From the NCBI RefSeq assembly GCF_000243735.2, contig NZ_AHMP02000003.1, positions 1,910,001 through 1,974,000 on the forward strand: 64,000 nt of DNA. The letters are read 5' to 3'. Both the position numbers and the translations under genes were made by a program. Shown here in pieces: positions 1 through 14,627 of this stretch. Below the pieces are notes generated by a model. The model was not told where the DNA came from. It saw nothing but the letters and a program-made list of their open reading frames with translations, and ran no database searches. This stretch comes from Leptospira kmetyi serovar Malaysia str. Bejo-Iso9 (GTDB taxonomy: Bacteria > Spirochaetota > Leptospiria > Leptospirales > Leptospiraceae). Position 1 is the first letter of the stretch, and the number at the start of each line of letters is the position of its first letter.

Positions 1-2879
1 AGTCCGTTAAAGACTTTCGTTTTAACGTTTACGTTAGCCGGAAGACCGAGTTGACCTAAGAATTTAACGAGCCCCGTAAGAAGCTGAGTTTTACCGATCA
101 GATTCAAGGCCCCATCCTGAAAACGTCTCGTGTTTTCGGAAAGAACGCTGATTAAAGTTCGATATTCTTGCGGACCGGAACTCGTCATCGGAAAGTATTC
201 CATCGTCGAAGCGATCGGATTTCTAAAACCGTCCGCCATACCGACCGTACGAACCTGAGTAAAACTTGGCGGAGTCGGATTCGTAGGATTGGTTGCGGTC
301 GTATCCGGACCGTAAAACACCAAGGGCCTGGAAAGAATTTCCGCAAGACCGGTGAGGAGCGTATAAGGATTTTTGAAACCTGCGGTTTGTTGACCGGAAA
401 CCTGATCGTCCATCGCTTTTGCTAATGCGACAACGAGAGGAGTCAAAGTATTTCTTTGCTCCCAGTTCGCGTTTACTAAATCGGGAATCACACGAGTCGC
501 CGTGGTAAAACCCAATCGTTCCAAGACGGGAACGTTGAGCGAAATTACGGGCGGAAGCATTCCGTAGATCAAATCGGGATTCGGAACGATCAAGGACCAA
601 AGAGCCGGATAAACGAACGTAACTTGAAATGCCTGTTGACCGTCCGCGCCGAATCCCCAACCTTCGAGCAACATCACGGAATCTCCCGGAGTATTGGAAA
701 GATAGGTAAGATCGGCGCCCGCAGCGTTATACGCCTTTACGTAGTTCGCGTTGTCGATGGTCCAACGTCCGTTGTCGGTTGCACAAGCGCTCGGAAGACA
801 GTTCGGCTTCAAGCTGAGCATTCCCACGAGACCGTTTCCGATCGCAGTAATAAAAAGGGCCTCTTCAAAAGCCACGGTCGCCGCAAGTTTCGCTCTTACG
901 GGGAGAACCGCGACGAAACGTTTTTCATACATCAACCACTGAAGATTTTTGTAAAAGGCTTCCTCGTCGCTGTCCACGGCGCGTTGCGCATCCGTCTTTG
1001 GAATTTCGGTAATTGTATAATATGCGTTTGTTAGGTTACCGGCGGTACTTATAGAATTTGCAGATTTTATTCCTCTTAAACCAATGAAACAATAAGAATC
1101 ATTGGGTAAATTTGGTCCTGCTGCGGGAGGTGCCGTTGGGTCAAAACATCGTTTTGTAGGTGTGTCATTCGCTACTGAATCTGGAATATCTAAACGAATT
1201 TCATATCGACGAGTTTGCCAAGTCGGTTTGTAAAGAGTCTCGGAAAGATCGTTGTTTCTCGTGATCGTTCCGTCCGGAGAAAGATAATTCCCGGAACCGT
1301 CTCTCCGATTCTTATTGTAGTAAGGACCGTAACCTCCGTAGGTCACCCGTTTGATCCAGTTCAAAGCCCAGGGAAGAGTTTTGTTATAAACACGATCAAA
1401 GTTCCCGGCCGCAGGATTGGCAATCGGCGCCGTTGCACCACGAGCATTGTCCTCCAGTAGAGAAAGGACCCTACTATTCAAATTAAATTTATGTACATCC
1501 ATTAAGCCAGTTACTGGATTATATCTAAAAACTTTATCGCTATTGTAGCTTAAATTCGTAATATTCTTAAAATTGAATGAATCCGAAGAACCCATCACCG
1601 ACTTGAGAGAATGGATCGCGTCACCTACGGTCAATTCCCCGCCGGTGGTTCCGTTGATCCAATCGTTCGTAGTATTGGAAGTATCCCAGGTAAAACCGTA
1701 GTTGTTCGCGATCGTAAGAACCACAAAAAGGGTTTCCAAAGCGGACATGGAGCGACTGGTTCCGTCGTAAGCGCGGTCCTTACCGTCCACGTCGATGCGG
1801 ATCAATTCTTTCAAAGAACCGTCCACGTTCGAAGGAGAAACCGCAAAACTCAGAAGACTTAAATTCTCCGCCGTCTTTTGCAATAAATTGACCGGAGTTG
1901 CGGTTAACGTTCCTGTGTCCAAAAGACTGCGAACGATCTGAAAGGATTCCATCATAAAGGATTTCAGTTCGGCGGGATGAAGAGGATCGCTGTAGTCCGC
2001 GTTAAACTGAGCGCCGCCCGCAGTGAAGTATTTATCCAAATTGAAAACGAGTTCCTTCATCGCGGTGTTCGGAGTTTTGAAATCGCTGAAACCGGCGCGT
2101 TTGAACATCATCTCGCCGAGATCGTAGATGATGGAGATAAAACCGTCTTTTAAGGAACGATCGGCGACTAACGCAGGATCGAAAAAGCCGTTGAGAAGAC
2201 TTTCCACGCCCGCTCTTGCGTTCGCGTTCGCGATCAAACCCTTATACGCGACGTCTTCGATTTCGACCAAAAGATCGTGCGTGCTTTGGCTTTTCAGATC
2301 CGAAGAAAAGTTCATGATCGATTGAGTGACCTGATCCTTGTTCTTGGAAAGATATTCCTGACGAAGCGCGTCTGCGGAAATCGGAACGATGTTTCGCACA
2401 ACGGGTTTCGGATAATGACGGATCTTTTCGAAAAGCGGCTGAACCTGATCGTAAGCAGAAGGATTTGTGGTTTCCATTTTCTCGATGAGAGAAGCGGAAT
2501 CCAAACCCAGGTTTTGAATGCTGGTTCTGCTTACAAGAAGCGCGGATTGACTCGCTCTCAAGGTTCCGAGATTATCTTCCCGAGTCGCCTTTGCGAGGTT
2601 ATCACCCAAGGCCTTGTTGAAATCAACCGGGTCCAAACTCACAAAAAAACTTTTGAGAACGGGAAATCCGTTTAAAACGGTGAAAAGAGAAATTCCGTCG
2701 TACGAATTGATATTATCAAAGAAAATCTTAGAATCGTATTTCGTGGATTGAGGTTTACACCCTAGAAAAAGCAGGAAAACCACCTGAAAGATTATTAGAA
2801 ATCTATAAAATAGAGTTCCTTTTTCAGAAATGGCTAAGGCAAATGTGGGCTTTCGAATCTTATTCTTTTTCAAATTCAT
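1..2879 (-). CDS. Large putative lipoprotein, C-terminus beyond window edge
   Basis: The reading frame is open from the ATG at 2879 to the left edge, giving at least 959 residues, and it ends outside the window. The N-terminus has a Lys/Arg-rich start, a hydrophobic stretch at about residues 27-39 and a spirochaete-type lipobox LFLGC with Cys41, so an acylated, exported protein is expected. The body is soluble-looking, without further clear membrane segments, and contains many Asn/Asp/Ser-rich loops. I recognise no catalytic motif and no named family. Two segments, about 1040-1210 and 1480-1580, are visibly AT-richer than the rest yet stay in frame. It is probably a single gene, because the next minus-strand gene upstream ends in a strong terminator. 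The function is unknown. Confidence 0.82.
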   Translation of the reverse strand, partial: MNLKKNKIRKPTFALAISEKGTLFYRFLIIFQVVFLLFLGCKPQSTKYDSKIFFDNINSYDGISLFTVLNGFPVLKSFFVSLDPVDFNKALGDNLAKATREDNLGTLRASQSALLVSRTSIQNLGLDSASLIEKMETTNPSAYDQVQPLFEKIRHYPKPVVRNIVPISADALRQEYLSKNKDQVTQSIMNFSSDLKSQSTHDLLVEIEDVAYKGLIANANARAGVESLLNGFFDPALVADRSLKDGFISIIYDLGEMMFKRAGFSDFKTPNTAMKELVFNLDKYFTAGGAQFNADYSDPLHPAELKSFMMESFQIVRSLLDTGTLTATPVNLLQKTAENLSLLSFAVSPSNVDGSLKELIRIDVDGKDRAYDGTSRSMSALETLFVVLTIANNYGFTWDTSNTTNDWINGTTGGELTVGDAIHSLKSVMGSSDSFNFKNITNLSYNSDKVFRYNPVTGLMDVHKFNLNSRVLSLLEDNARGATAPIANPAAGNFDRVYNKTLPWALNWIKRVTYGGYGPYYNKNRRDGSGNYLSPDGTITRNNDLSETLYKPTWQTRRYEIRLDIPDSVANDTPTKRCFDPTAPPAAGPNLPNDSYCFIGLRGIKSANSISTAGNLTNAYYTITEIPKTDAQRAVDSDEEAFYKNLQWLMYEKRFVAVLPVRAKLAATVAFEEALFITAIGNGLVGMLSLKPNCLPSACATDNGRWTIDNANYVKAYNAAGADLTYLSNTPGDSVMLLEGWGFGADGQQAFQVTFVYPALWSLIVPNPDLIYGMLPPVISLNVPVLERLGFTTATRVIPDLVNANWEQRNTLTPLVVALAKAMDDQVSGQQTAGFKNPYTLLTGLAEILSRPLVFYGPDTTATNPTNPTPPSFTQVRTVGMADGFRNPIASTMEYFPMTSSGPQEYRTLISVLSENTRRFQDGALNLIGKTQLLTGLVKFLGQLGLPANVNVKTKVFNG

Positions 2880-3091
2880 CCCTAAAATCCTCTTCGTCGG
2901 TTTCCCTGGAGGCAATACCCTGTAGCGATCGTTACGGGGTTTTATATATATACTAGATTCTAATTATTTTATAAATATATGCAAATATTTTTTTATATCA
3001 ATCGTTCAAATTTTATATCGAACGCTACAGAACGTGACTTTAGGCTCACATTTTGCAAAACGAACGTTATTTTTAAACCAACTTGGAGAGA
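2880..3091 (-). promoter_or_regulatory. AT-rich leader and probable promoter region of the large lipoprotein gene
   Basis: This spacer lies between the lipoprotein start and the terminator of the upstream gene. It contains a long run of A/T at about 2940-3010 and, nearer the start codon, an imperfect inverted repeat around 2919-2941 (ccctgta / tacgggg). No operator family is recognised. I assign it as promoter and leader by position only. Confidence 0.35.
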
Positions 3092-3131
3092 AAATAAAAA
3101 AGGCCGGCCTCCTTAGCAGGAGGCCGGCCTT
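3092..3131 (-). terminator. Rho-independent terminator after the TMEM43-like gene
   Basis: A perfect 13-bp GC-rich stem (3100-3112 with 3119-3131) encloses a six-base loop. Read on the minus strand it is followed by TTTTTTATTTT. It lies about 50 bases beyond the stop of the minus-strand gene at 3181 and is among the strongest terminators in the window. Confidence 0.9.
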
Positions 3132-3180
3132 GCTATACGCTTCTAAAACGCTTTTAAACGGGAAACTAGCTCGAAATCGA

Positions 3181-4287
3181 TCAAGCCCCGGCGTTTTGAG
3201 GTGCGTATTTTTTCTTGTAAACCGCGTAGCCGATTCCCCCCAAAAGGAGAAGCAACCAGATATACCAGAATTTGATGAGAAGAATGGTGATCGCGGTAAT
3301 CACAAAAGCAATCACGCCTAACACGACTTTGATGAGTCCGCCGCCCAGCTCGCCCACGAAAGGAATAAAACTCAAAAGAGCGGTCAGAGGACCGGCCATC
3401 AGAGTAAAACTGCCGAACATCGCGAGAAATCCGAAAAATCTCCCGACCCATTTCATCGTATTGTCGTCGGATTTGATATCCGCCATCGTTTCCGCAAAAC
3501 CGCCCACGCTCGCGTTCAAGAATTGATTTCCTTCCGCGGAAGTGAACTGACCTACTTTGGAACCTTTGACGTCGCCGATAAAAGTCATATCTCCTTCGGG
3601 AATCGGAGTCACGGAGACCTTCACTCTTTCACAACCTTCCTTTTCGCTTTCCGCGCAGGACTTGGAACTGTGAAGATAACCGTCTCCATAAACGAAACCG
3701 TTGGTATGAATTTCGTCTTCGTTCGCGTCTCTGGAAGAAACTTGAGAAGTAAAGTTCACATCGGAAAGATTGACCGCATAATTCTTACCGTCCGCAAGAA
3801 TACTTCCACCGGAAGCGGATTCGGATTGGTCTTTTACGGACTTTCTATGAAACGCCTTGGCGCGACATCCGGAAAGTTTAAAGTTGGAAGGATTCTCAGG
3901 AGAAGAAGTCCACTCAAGAACGCAGTTTCTCACTTCTTTCTTATTGCTTCCCGATCCTTCGGTTTTTACTTCCTCGTCCCAAGCATAGACTTCGGAACTC
4001 ACCGAATAAGAAATGTAAGGACCGCTCTTCACGAATTCTCCGCCGAGAGGACTCGCCTTCAAGGTTCCGGTTACATACGAAGGTTGGCCTTCTTTTGCCT
4101 GTCCTGCGGGAACCGCGTTCTTCAACGCCGCGCTTGCCTGCTCGCAGGTTTCCACGTTGTAGATGATGATAAACGATACGGGTAACAAAACGATTCCCGT
4201 AAGAATACTCTTGAATGAATTTCCCATCTGGGATAAGAAACCTACGCTCTCGGTTGAGGACATTCCGTCCGGGCTTTCAAAGGCCAT
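3181..4287 (-). CDS. TMEM43 (LUMA) family membrane protein
   Basis: The product has 368 residues. It has one hydrophobic segment near the N-terminus (about residues 25-44), a long extracytoplasmic-type middle domain of about 230 residues with several Cys, and three closely packed membrane segments at the C-terminus (about 280-360), ending in a Lys-rich tail. This architecture and the motifs [14 protein letters not shown] and [14 protein letters not shown] turns resemble the TMEM43/DUF1625 family. That family is known mainly from animal nuclear-envelope proteins and has scattered bacterial members of unknown function. The start at 4287 is chosen because AGGAG sits seven bases upstream; a longer frame to 4326 lacks such a site. 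It has its own terminator and is divergent from the next gene, so it is probably monocistronic. Confidence 0.75.
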   Translation of the reverse strand: MAFESPDGMSSTESVGFLSQMGNSFKSILTGIVLLPVSFIIIYNVETCEQASAALKNAVPAGQAKEGQPSYVTGTLKASPLGGEFVKSGPYISYSVSSEVYAWDEEVKTEGSGSNKKEVRNCVLEWTSSPENPSNFKLSGCRAKAFHRKSVKDQSESASGGSILADGKNYAVNLSDVNFTSQVSSRDANEDEIHTNGFVYGDGYLHSSKSCAESEKEGCERVKVSVTPIPEGDMTFIGDVKGSKVGQFTSAEGNQFLNASVGGFAETMADIKSDDNTMKWVGRFFGFLAMFGSFTLMAGPLTALLSFIPFVGELGGGLIKVVLGVIAFVITAITILLIKFWYIWLLLLLGGIGYAVYKKKYAPQNAGA

Positions 4288-4457
4288 TGATTTTCTCCTT
4301 TTGATTGTATGTGGAAACTTTTTCAAATCCGCGGGACGCGGAAGCTGTGTGATTCTCCGCAGATTCGAAGGTTTGTAAATAATTTTTTATTCGATTTCCG
4401 TTTAAAAGAACGATCGACATATTTTTTTCGGAAGAATTTAGAAAGAAGGTATGAGAT

Positions 4458-6068
4458 TTGGATAAAACATCCATGCGCTTTGTGTCGTTTTTATTTCCTT
4501 TTTTCATACTCTATCTTCCCGTTCAATATCTGTTCGGAAGTAAGGGAATCGGCGGCCCGATCCTCGAAATCGTTTTGATTCTTTGCGGAATTGTTTTTTG
4601 GTATTTCAATTCCAAAAACTCTTTGGAAAAGAAAACATTCGGTTCTTTTTTTGTTTCTCCTATGGTTTGGATATCGTATTGGTCCTTGTTCGTTTTTGCG
4701 GAAGGGATTTTTTATACGAAGAATGCCGCAGATTCTTTTTTGTTAGGCGACTTGGATTATACCGCTCAGCTGAGAATGATCCTTCCCGTCGCCGACGGAA
4801 CGTTTTTTCAAACGCAGTATTACGGCGTGGATGAAAACGCGAATTTTCTTTCGCATCACATGGCGCCTTCCATTCTTCTTTTGTCTCCGTTTCCTTTTTT
4901 ATTCGGTTCTAAACTCGGTTTCGGAATCGGAGTATTCCTCTTTGCTTCGAGTACGATTCCTCTTTTGTTTTTTTACTTAAGAGAATGTTCGATCTCCGAA
5001 GATCTTTCTCTTTGCGCCTGTCTTTTGTGGGCGGGTTCGTCCGGTTTTTATCGTTTGAATCATTCTTTGCACTTCGAGGTTTTGGTTCCGTTTTTGTGTT
5101 TGTGCGTTTTGATCGGAATCCAAAAAAGAAAGTATTGGATCTTAGGTCTCGGTCTTTGTTTTTTTCTGGGAATCAAAGAGGATCTTTCGATCTATTTGGC
5201 CGCGCTTGCGGTCGGAGCGGCATTCGCGGATTTCGAAAGAAGAAAGGAATGGATTTCCGTTTTTTGTATATGCATTTTTTATTATATTATTTTGGTTCCG
5301 GCTCTCGGTGCTTGGGCCGGTCAATCCGCACAAAGAAATTGGAAAGAATATTGGGGAGCCGGAAGCGAAAATCCTTTTACGACCGCGGTCAACTACATTC
5401 AAAATTCGGAAAGTAGATCCCAGTATTGGAAAGGATTTCGGGATCTCAGTTTGGAATGGGGTCTCGGAAATCTGACTGGCGGTTGGGTTTTGTTTCCTTT
5501 TTTCGCTTTGTATTCCGCGTTTCGTTTGTCGATTCATCCTTGGGTTCGGGATCTTTACAGCTATTATGTTTATCCTTTGATTCCGTTTCTGATTTACTTT
5601 TTGAAAACCGGAACGACTTGGATTCAAAAACGAAACGATAAAAGAACGATCCTATGGATCCTTCTTGCGTTCTTTTTGACCGTGTATCGAAACACGAAGG
5701 AAAACGATTATCCGATTCCGCTTTCGCCCGAATCCGATCGAGCGGCCGAGCTGGAAAAAATTCTCGAACAGATTCCGCCTAACGTGGACGTTTCCGCGGG
5801 GTTTCATATTTCTCCGTTCATTTCTTTGAAGAATTCCGTATATCCGATCCGTGAAACTAGAGATTGGAAAGAATGGATCGTATTGGATCTGCGATACAAT
5901 TCTCCGTATTTGAGTTCGGAAAAAATTCTGCAAAGAATGGAATCGGATCTTCGTTCCGGAAAGTTGCGTTGGGTTCAAAGAACGGATCGTTTCGGCCTTC
6001 TTCGTCGGGATCAACCCGAATCCGAAACTAAAACTGAAATCAAGATCAGAGCCAAAACCCAACCGTAG
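4458..6068 (+). CDS. DUF2079 family polytopic membrane protein
   Basis: The product has 536 residues and about ten hydrophobic helices spread through the first 400 residues, then a soluble tail. The region [19 protein letters not shown] followed by YYGVDE and [11 protein letters not shown] matches the N-terminal signature of DUF2079 membrane proteins, which resemble GT-C-type glycosyltransferases; their substrate is unknown. A TTG start at 4458 is preferred because AAGAAGG lies eight bases upstream; the first ATG, at 4473, has no ribosome-binding site. It stands alone, divergent from the TMEM43-like gene and convergent with the TPR gene. Confidence 0.72.
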   Translation: MDKTSMRFVSFLFPFFILYLPVQYLFGSKGIGGPILEIVLILCGIVFWYFNSKNSLEKKTFGSFFVSPMVWISYWSLFVFAEGIFYTKNAADSFLLGDLDYTAQLRMILPVADGTFFQTQYYGVDENANFLSHHMAPSILLLSPFPFLFGSKLGFGIGVFLFASSTIPLLFFYLRECSISEDLSLCACLLWAGSSGFYRLNHSLHFEVLVPFLCLCVLIGIQKRKYWILGLGLCFFLGIKEDLSIYLAALAVGAAFADFERRKEWISVFCICIFYYIILVPALGAWAGQSAQRNWKEYWGAGSENPFTTAVNYIQNSESRSQYWKGFRDLSLEWGLGNLTGGWVLFPFFALYSAFRLSIHPWVRDLYSYYVYPLIPFLIYFLKTGTTWIQKRNDKRTILWILLAFFLTVYRNTKENDYPIPLSPESDRAAELEKILEQIPPNVDVSAGFHISPFISLKNSVYPIRETRDWKEWIVLDLRYNSPYLSSEKILQRMESDLRSGKLRWVQRTDRFGLLRRDQPESETKTEIKIRAKTQP

Positions 6069-6136
6069 TGCGCGCGGCGCGGAACCGCCTCAGTCGCGTC
6101 CTCACACAAAAGGCTTCGACAACGATCCTTCTCCGA

Positions 6137-7054
6137 TTATTTGCTACAGTATTCTTTCAGTCGATTCTTTGCGTCGGCGTAACCCAAGTCTAAGGACTTT
6201 TGAAAATCCTTACACGCGGCGGCATTCTTTTTTAAAAATACGTAGGCAAGACCACGGTTGTGAAAAGCGACCTCGTCCTTCGGAGTCAACTGTAAGACTT
6301 TCGTATAAGTAACAGCGGAATCCTGATATCTTCCCAAACCGTATTGAGCGTACGCCAATTCAAAATACGCATACGCGTCTTTCTTATCCAGGTTCACGGC
6401 TTTTTGCGCGTCCTTTAAAGCATCGTCGTAATTCTCATCCGTATTTTCACAACGCGCCTTATGACCGTAGAGTTCCGCGTTGTATTTTTCTCCGAGATCG
6501 ATCGCCTTTTGGAAGTCTTCGACGGCGGTCGGACAATCCCGCAACATCTCGTTCGCATAACCTTTGTAAAGAAACGCGCCCGTTTTATTCGGATCGATCT
6601 CCACCGCCTTTTCGAAATCCTTCACGGCTACATTATATTGTTTTAATGTATATTGAGCAAGGCCGCGGTTGTAATAACCCGAAGCGTCTCCCGGAACCAA
6701 TTCCAGATATCTCGAATATTCCGTTACGGCCTTTAGATAATCTCCCTTTTCGTTCGCTTGATACGCTCGTTTGAAAATTTCGTTCGGGTCTTCGCCCGAG
6801 TTGTTTGGAGGAGGAATCGAAGCGCCGTTCGAATTCGCGTTTGCATTCGCGTTCGGATCGGAAGCGAAACTTTCTTTGATCTCATGAACGACCGCAAGAA
6901 AACCGCTCAACAAACCTTCGATCCAAGTCGGCTGTACGACAACGGTTGCGGGATCGGTTTGGTTCTTATTTTCCGAAGAACCGGGCATAAAAAGACTGAG
7001 GATTAAGATAAGAATTCCAATCAATAAAAACGAACCAAGGACTCGATTTGCCAT
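6137..7054 (-). CDS. Membrane-anchored TPR-repeat protein
   Basis: The product has 305 residues. An N-terminal transmembrane segment (about residues 6-23) is followed by a linker of roughly 65 residues with an Asn/Ala low-complexity run (NANANANSNG). Six consecutive tetratricopeptide repeats fill residues 92-300, with the usual small/aromatic pattern (for example YYNRGLAQYTLKQYNVAVKD). TPR arrays mediate protein-protein contacts; the partner is not indicated here. The gene is flanked by a convergent gene on one side and a spacer on the other and is probably transcribed alone. The length and domain order are typical of spirochaete TPR proteins. Confidence 0.85.
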   Translation of the reverse strand: MANRVLGSFLLIGILILILSLFMPGSSENKNQTDPATVVVQPTWIEGLLSGFLAVVHEIKESFASDPNANANANSNGASIPPPNNSGEDPNEIFKRAYQANEKGDYLKAVTEYSRYLELVPGDASGYYNRGLAQYTLKQYNVAVKDFEKAVEIDPNKTGAFLYKGYANEMLRDCPTAVEDFQKAIDLGEKYNAELYGHKARCENTDENYDDALKDAQKAVNLDKKDAYAYFELAYAQYGLGRYQDSAVTYTKVLQLTPKDEVAFHNRGLAYVFLKKNAAACKDFQKSLDLGYADAKNRLKEYCSK

Positions 7055-7201
7055 CAGGCAATGGAAAACTAAAATTTCTAAGAATTCAACTTTTTATTCG
7101 GCAAAAATTTTCCAAAATCGATCGCGTTTTCGTTTTTTCGAAACGGAAGACCGACGAACCGTCGCCAAACGCGGGCGGTTCGCCGAAATGAAGATGAGAA
7201 T

Positions 7202-8950
7202 CTACTCGGACTGAATGCTCAGAGTCGATTGTTTGCTCGGGTTGTGTTTTACGTCGAGACCGTAAACGAGCGCGGTCGGAACTGCGTATTGAGGATCGAA
7301 CGTGTCGATCGCGATTGCAATTTTATTTCCGGCCGGAACGTCGTAAGCGACCGCGTTTAAGTCGATCGTAAGATCCACGGTTTCATACGCGGATTCGTAG
7401 ATCGAAGCGGTTCCGTGAGTGATCAACTTGCCCACTCCGTTTTTTCCCACATCGTAAAAGTAAACGTTTACATTCGCTTTTCCTAATGAAGAAGAAAACT
7501 GACCTTTCCAAAAGATTTTTCCTCGGATTTTCAAAACGGAGGAAATCGCGTCGGATTCGTATACGATTCCGTTGATTCTACTCAGCCAATCCAAGGAAGC
7601 GGTGACCGGAACTTCCAGATGAGAAGCGAGAATATCCGAAAGCAAAGGAGCCCCGGTCGTAGCGATCGTATCCGCGCCCGAAAGAATTCCCGTGTTGGAA
7701 TTGTTCGTGTTTTGGGTCGTCGAAATTTTACCGTCCGTAAAAAGGGTTCTCGGTTTTAGATAATACGTTTTTTCGGAAACGGTGGGAGAAGGCCAAGAAG
7801 GAAGAGTCACCCTGTCCCCGTTGAATCTTTTTTGAAACGTAACCTGAGGTTTGTTCATGATCCCGTTGTCGATTCCCTTTAACCAATAGTCGAACCAATC
7901 GTATGCGTTGGTCCAAACAGGATTAGAAAGTCCTAATATTCCTCCCACTTCCGCGGTCGCGTGAATCCCTTCGTTCAAATCCAGTTTTTTCGGAACGGTC
8001 AAAGAAGCGAAGTAATCCAACATCTGATTCGGATTAAAAAGAAAATCCTCGAAGTTGCTCGAGATATAAACCGGTTTACCGGAGGCGTTCAACTGAGAAA
8101 CCAAACTCGCCGGAGAACGTTCCGCAGCCCAAGTCGTAACTCCCGCGATATCCGTATGCGAAAGAAGTTTACCGAAATTTTCCGCGATCACAGGATCCAT
8201 TCTTCCCGTAAAATAACCGGCGCCCACAAGAATCAAACCCCATACCAAACGAGGAGTGTCGTTCCCGTATAAGGAACGCTTGAGATCGCCCCAACCGCTC
8301 ATCGCAACCGCGGTTTTGATTCTCGGTTCGAAGCTGACTCCGATCAAAGAGATACCGGCTCCATAAGAAATTCCTGATATACCGATATTCGCGACGTCCG
8401 CTTGTGTGTTCGCCAAAAGCCAATCCACGACAGCGGACAAATCCGCTCGGTCCTTTAAACCCGCGGTGTTGATCAGACCGCCGGAGACGCCGAAGCCTCG
8501 CGTGCTATAACTCAAAACGATATAACCTTTTTTCGCGAGTTTTGCGGCGGGAACCAAATACTCGTATTCGTTCAAAGCCCAGCTGTTTACGAAGATCACC
8601 GCGGGATATTTTTGACCGGAGACAAGATTCTTCGGTTGAAAGAGATTCGCGGCAAGAACGGTTCCATCGGTGGAACGAACCGTGATCGAATCGTTGAACG
8701 TAAAACTTCCGTTGTTCTCCGCTTGAAACGCGGCGTTGATTTGTTCGGAAGTGATTCCTTGTTGAAACGTGCTCGCGGGTGCGTTCGTATTCAGAACGTT
8801 TTGCGAAGCTCCGGGAAGCAACGCTGCCAATGCGGCAATGTTTTCTTTGGAAGAATTTCCATTCCCGTCTCCGCAATTCAGATACAGTAAAAACAGGATT
8901 GCGGCCATTCCCGTTTTTAAAACACTCATTGTTTTAAATCCAATTCTCAT
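7202..8950 (-). CDS. CocE/NonD-type alpha/beta-hydrolase lipoprotein
   Basis: The product has 582 residues. The signal sequence ends in the lipobox LYLNC (Cys26). Residues 85-370 form an alpha/beta-hydrolase of the X-Pro dipeptidyl-peptidase (S15)/CocE type. The nucleophile elbow is G-I-S-Y-G with Ser195, preceded by the ordered DWLLAN/ADVANIGISG strand-turn. Residues after about 400 resemble the C-terminal jelly-roll domain of that superfamily. The known family cleaves esters or Xaa-Pro peptides; the substrate here is unknown. The start has AGGAG seven bases upstream. An AraC-type regulator lies immediately upstream on the same strand and may control it, which is inference from position. Confidence 0.8.
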   Translation of the reverse strand: MRIGFKTMSVLKTGMAAILFLLYLNCGDGNGNSSKENIAALAALLPGASQNVLNTNAPASTFQQGITSEQINAAFQAENNGSFTFNDSITVRSTDGTVLAANLFQPKNLVSGQKYPAVIFVNSWALNEYEYLVPAAKLAKKGYIVLSYSTRGFGVSGGLINTAGLKDRADLSAVVDWLLANTQADVANIGISGISYGAGISLIGVSFEPRIKTAVAMSGWGDLKRSLYGNDTPRLVWGLILVGAGYFTGRMDPVIAENFGKLLSHTDIAGVTTWAAERSPASLVSQLNASGKPVYISSNFEDFLFNPNQMLDYFASLTVPKKLDLNEGIHATAEVGGILGLSNPVWTNAYDWFDYWLKGIDNGIMNKPQVTFQKRFNGDRVTLPSWPSPTVSEKTYYLKPRTLFTDGKISTTQNTNNSNTGILSGADTIATTGAPLLSDILASHLEVPVTASLDWLSRINGIVYESDAISSVLKIRGKIFWKGQFSSSLGKANVNVYFYDVGKNGVGKLITHGTASIYESAYETVDLTIDLNAVAYDVPAGNKIAIAIDTFDPQYAVPTALVYGLDVKHNPSKQSTLSIQSE

Positions 8951-9249
8951 TTTTTTCTCCTAAGTCATTTAGCGTATGAGCGCCTTTTCACTTACAAGAG
9001 AATGAGTTTACGCAAAGAAAGGATTTCATTCGCCCGAGATTCGAATTTCGGTCCAAAAAAAAGTCCTAAGTTTAGAATTAAGACAAATCGAGCGAACCTC
9101 AGTGAGCAAAATTGCCAAAAGCCGCGGAGATAAAGCGTCGGCTCATTGCGAAACAAGGATAGATTATCTAAAGAATTATTCCTATTTCTCTTCGTCCGCG
9201 CCGCCTCGACGAAACCAAGAAAATCACATTCTATTTTTATAATAGAATC
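8951..9249. other. Spacer without a gene
   Basis: About 300 bases lie between the AraC-type gene and the hydrolase gene, both on the minus strand. I see no ORF with coding character, no strong hairpin with a T-run and no clear palindromic operator. The hydrolase ribosome-binding site (AGGAG) is at its left edge. Confidence 0.6.
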
Positions 9250-10326
9250 TCAGCGTTTGGGACGGGATCTTCTCAAATATTCCCGAGGAGAAGTTCCGAA
9301 TACGGATTTAAAGGCGAGATTGAAAGTCGCTTTGGAATTGAAACCGGAACGATACGCGACCGAAAGAATGTTCGCGCCCTCCTCGGTTTTGAGAATTTTC
9401 GCGGCTTCCTGCACGCGATACGCGTTGATAAACTTGGAAAAGTTCATTCCTTTTCTTGAATTTAGATATTCGGTAAGCTGATACGGCTTGAGATCCAACT
9501 TCACCGCGAGAGAGGAAAGATCCAAATCCTCTTGAAGAAATAATTTTTCCCCTTCCATCAGAATTTCCAATCGGGAATCGAGTTCCGAAAGATCCACTCG
9601 TTCCAATCTGGAATTCTGATACGCTTCCTTTACTGCTGGTCCGATCTCATTCAAAAGTTTCGGAGTTCTTTGATGAGAAAGATAGGCCATCACGGAATAA
9701 AACGTCGTAGCAACGACGGTAAAATACAACAATTCCAATTCTCTTAACAAATAGGCGGAAATCAAAATCAGAGTCACGCTCGCTCCGCCGGAAAGAATCA
9801 ACAAAAGAAAACGACCGCCCGGTTCTTTTTTCAATTGATCGATCTTAAAGATCGATCTGCTCTCCCAGAAGATAAACGCGTAATAACCAAGGTTCACGAA
9901 AAAACCGAACAGAAAAAGAACGTCCCAAACGCTCGTGATCGATTTGCTGAAATAATCTTCGGGACGATTTCCGAACCATTCCGGAAAAATCAAAGAACAG
10001 GACGGAATCAAAATCGTAAGAAAAAAACCGGGAAAATACATCCAACGATCCGTCTTCCAAGAATAAGAATCCTTCACGGTCGCGGAAAACAAACTGTACA
10101 TTCCCGCGCCCAAATACCAGGAATAGGGAACATACATGTAATTTAAAAAACGGGTTTCGAAACGGATCTCTTTGAGGATGAAATATACGTAAAAGAATAG
10201 AATGGAAGCACAGAAGTTTAAAAGAAAGACCAATCGATTTTGAATCCCGAACGGATTCCTGAGCAACGCCCCCGTCCCGATCAACAAACCGAAAACGGCT
10301 CCGAAAAAAACGGTTTCTATCAACAT
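9250..10326 (-). CDS. Membrane-bound AraC-family transcriptional regulator
   Basis: The product has 358 residues from the ATG at 10326; a GTG at 10335 would add three. The first 220 residues carry about six or seven hydrophobic helices. After a charged linker comes a C-terminal AraC/XylS DNA-binding domain (about residues 260-355) with two helix-turn-helix units; the second contains the family signature IL-SVAYRSGFNSKATFNLAFKSVFGTSP. Such proteins are one-component sensors in which a membrane domain is thought to control DNA binding. The gene lies just upstream of the hydrolase lipoprotein gene on the same strand, a possible target. No ribosome-binding site decides between the two starts. Confidence 0.85.
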   Translation of the reverse strand: MLIETVFFGAVFGLLIGTGALLRNPFGIQNRLVFLLNFCASILFFYVYFILKEIRFETRFLNYMYVPYSWYLGAGMYSLFSATVKDSYSWKTDRWMYFPGFFLTILIPSCSLIFPEWFGNRPEDYFSKSITSVWDVLFLFGFFVNLGYYAFIFWESRSIFKIDQLKKEPGGRFLLLILSGGASVTLILISAYLLRELELLYFTVVATTFYSVMAYLSHQRTPKLLNEIGPAVKEAYQNSRLERVDLSELDSRLEILMEGEKLFLQEDLDLSSLAVKLDLKPYQLTEYLNSRKGMNFSKFINAYRVQEAAKILKTEEGANILSVAYRSGFNSKATFNLAFKSVFGTSPREYLRRSRPKR

Positions 10327-10500
10327 CGAGGACACGAGTCCAGATGGAAATCGAATCGAATTTTCAGTCCAGAAGTTTTTTACCGATCTGGCAGAAAGTT
10401 CGCTTAACGATCCGCGTTAAACGAAGTAATCTTTCGAAAAAGAGAATTCAAAAGGAATATTACAAATTCTTGATTTCGGAATGAACATACGTTTATAGGT

Positions 10501-14469
<3,969 letters not shown>

Positions 14470-14627
14470 GAGTCGGGATATATTAAAAGACGTTTAAATG
14501 TTAAAGAGATCTCGAAAAAGGAAAAACCATTTTATGACGGATTCCCGAAATTTTCGAGTCTCATTCCGTTTCGAAAACGAAATAATCGGACGGATTTCAG
14601 GAGAGAAAGGGAGAATTCAAATTCTTC

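Noticed and set aside
223..660. A 145-codon minus-strand frame inside the large lipoprotein gene
   Set aside because: It lies in a different frame of a long gene with a proper start and signal sequence, and its translation is Arg/Ser/Gly-rich as expected of an out-of-frame shadow.
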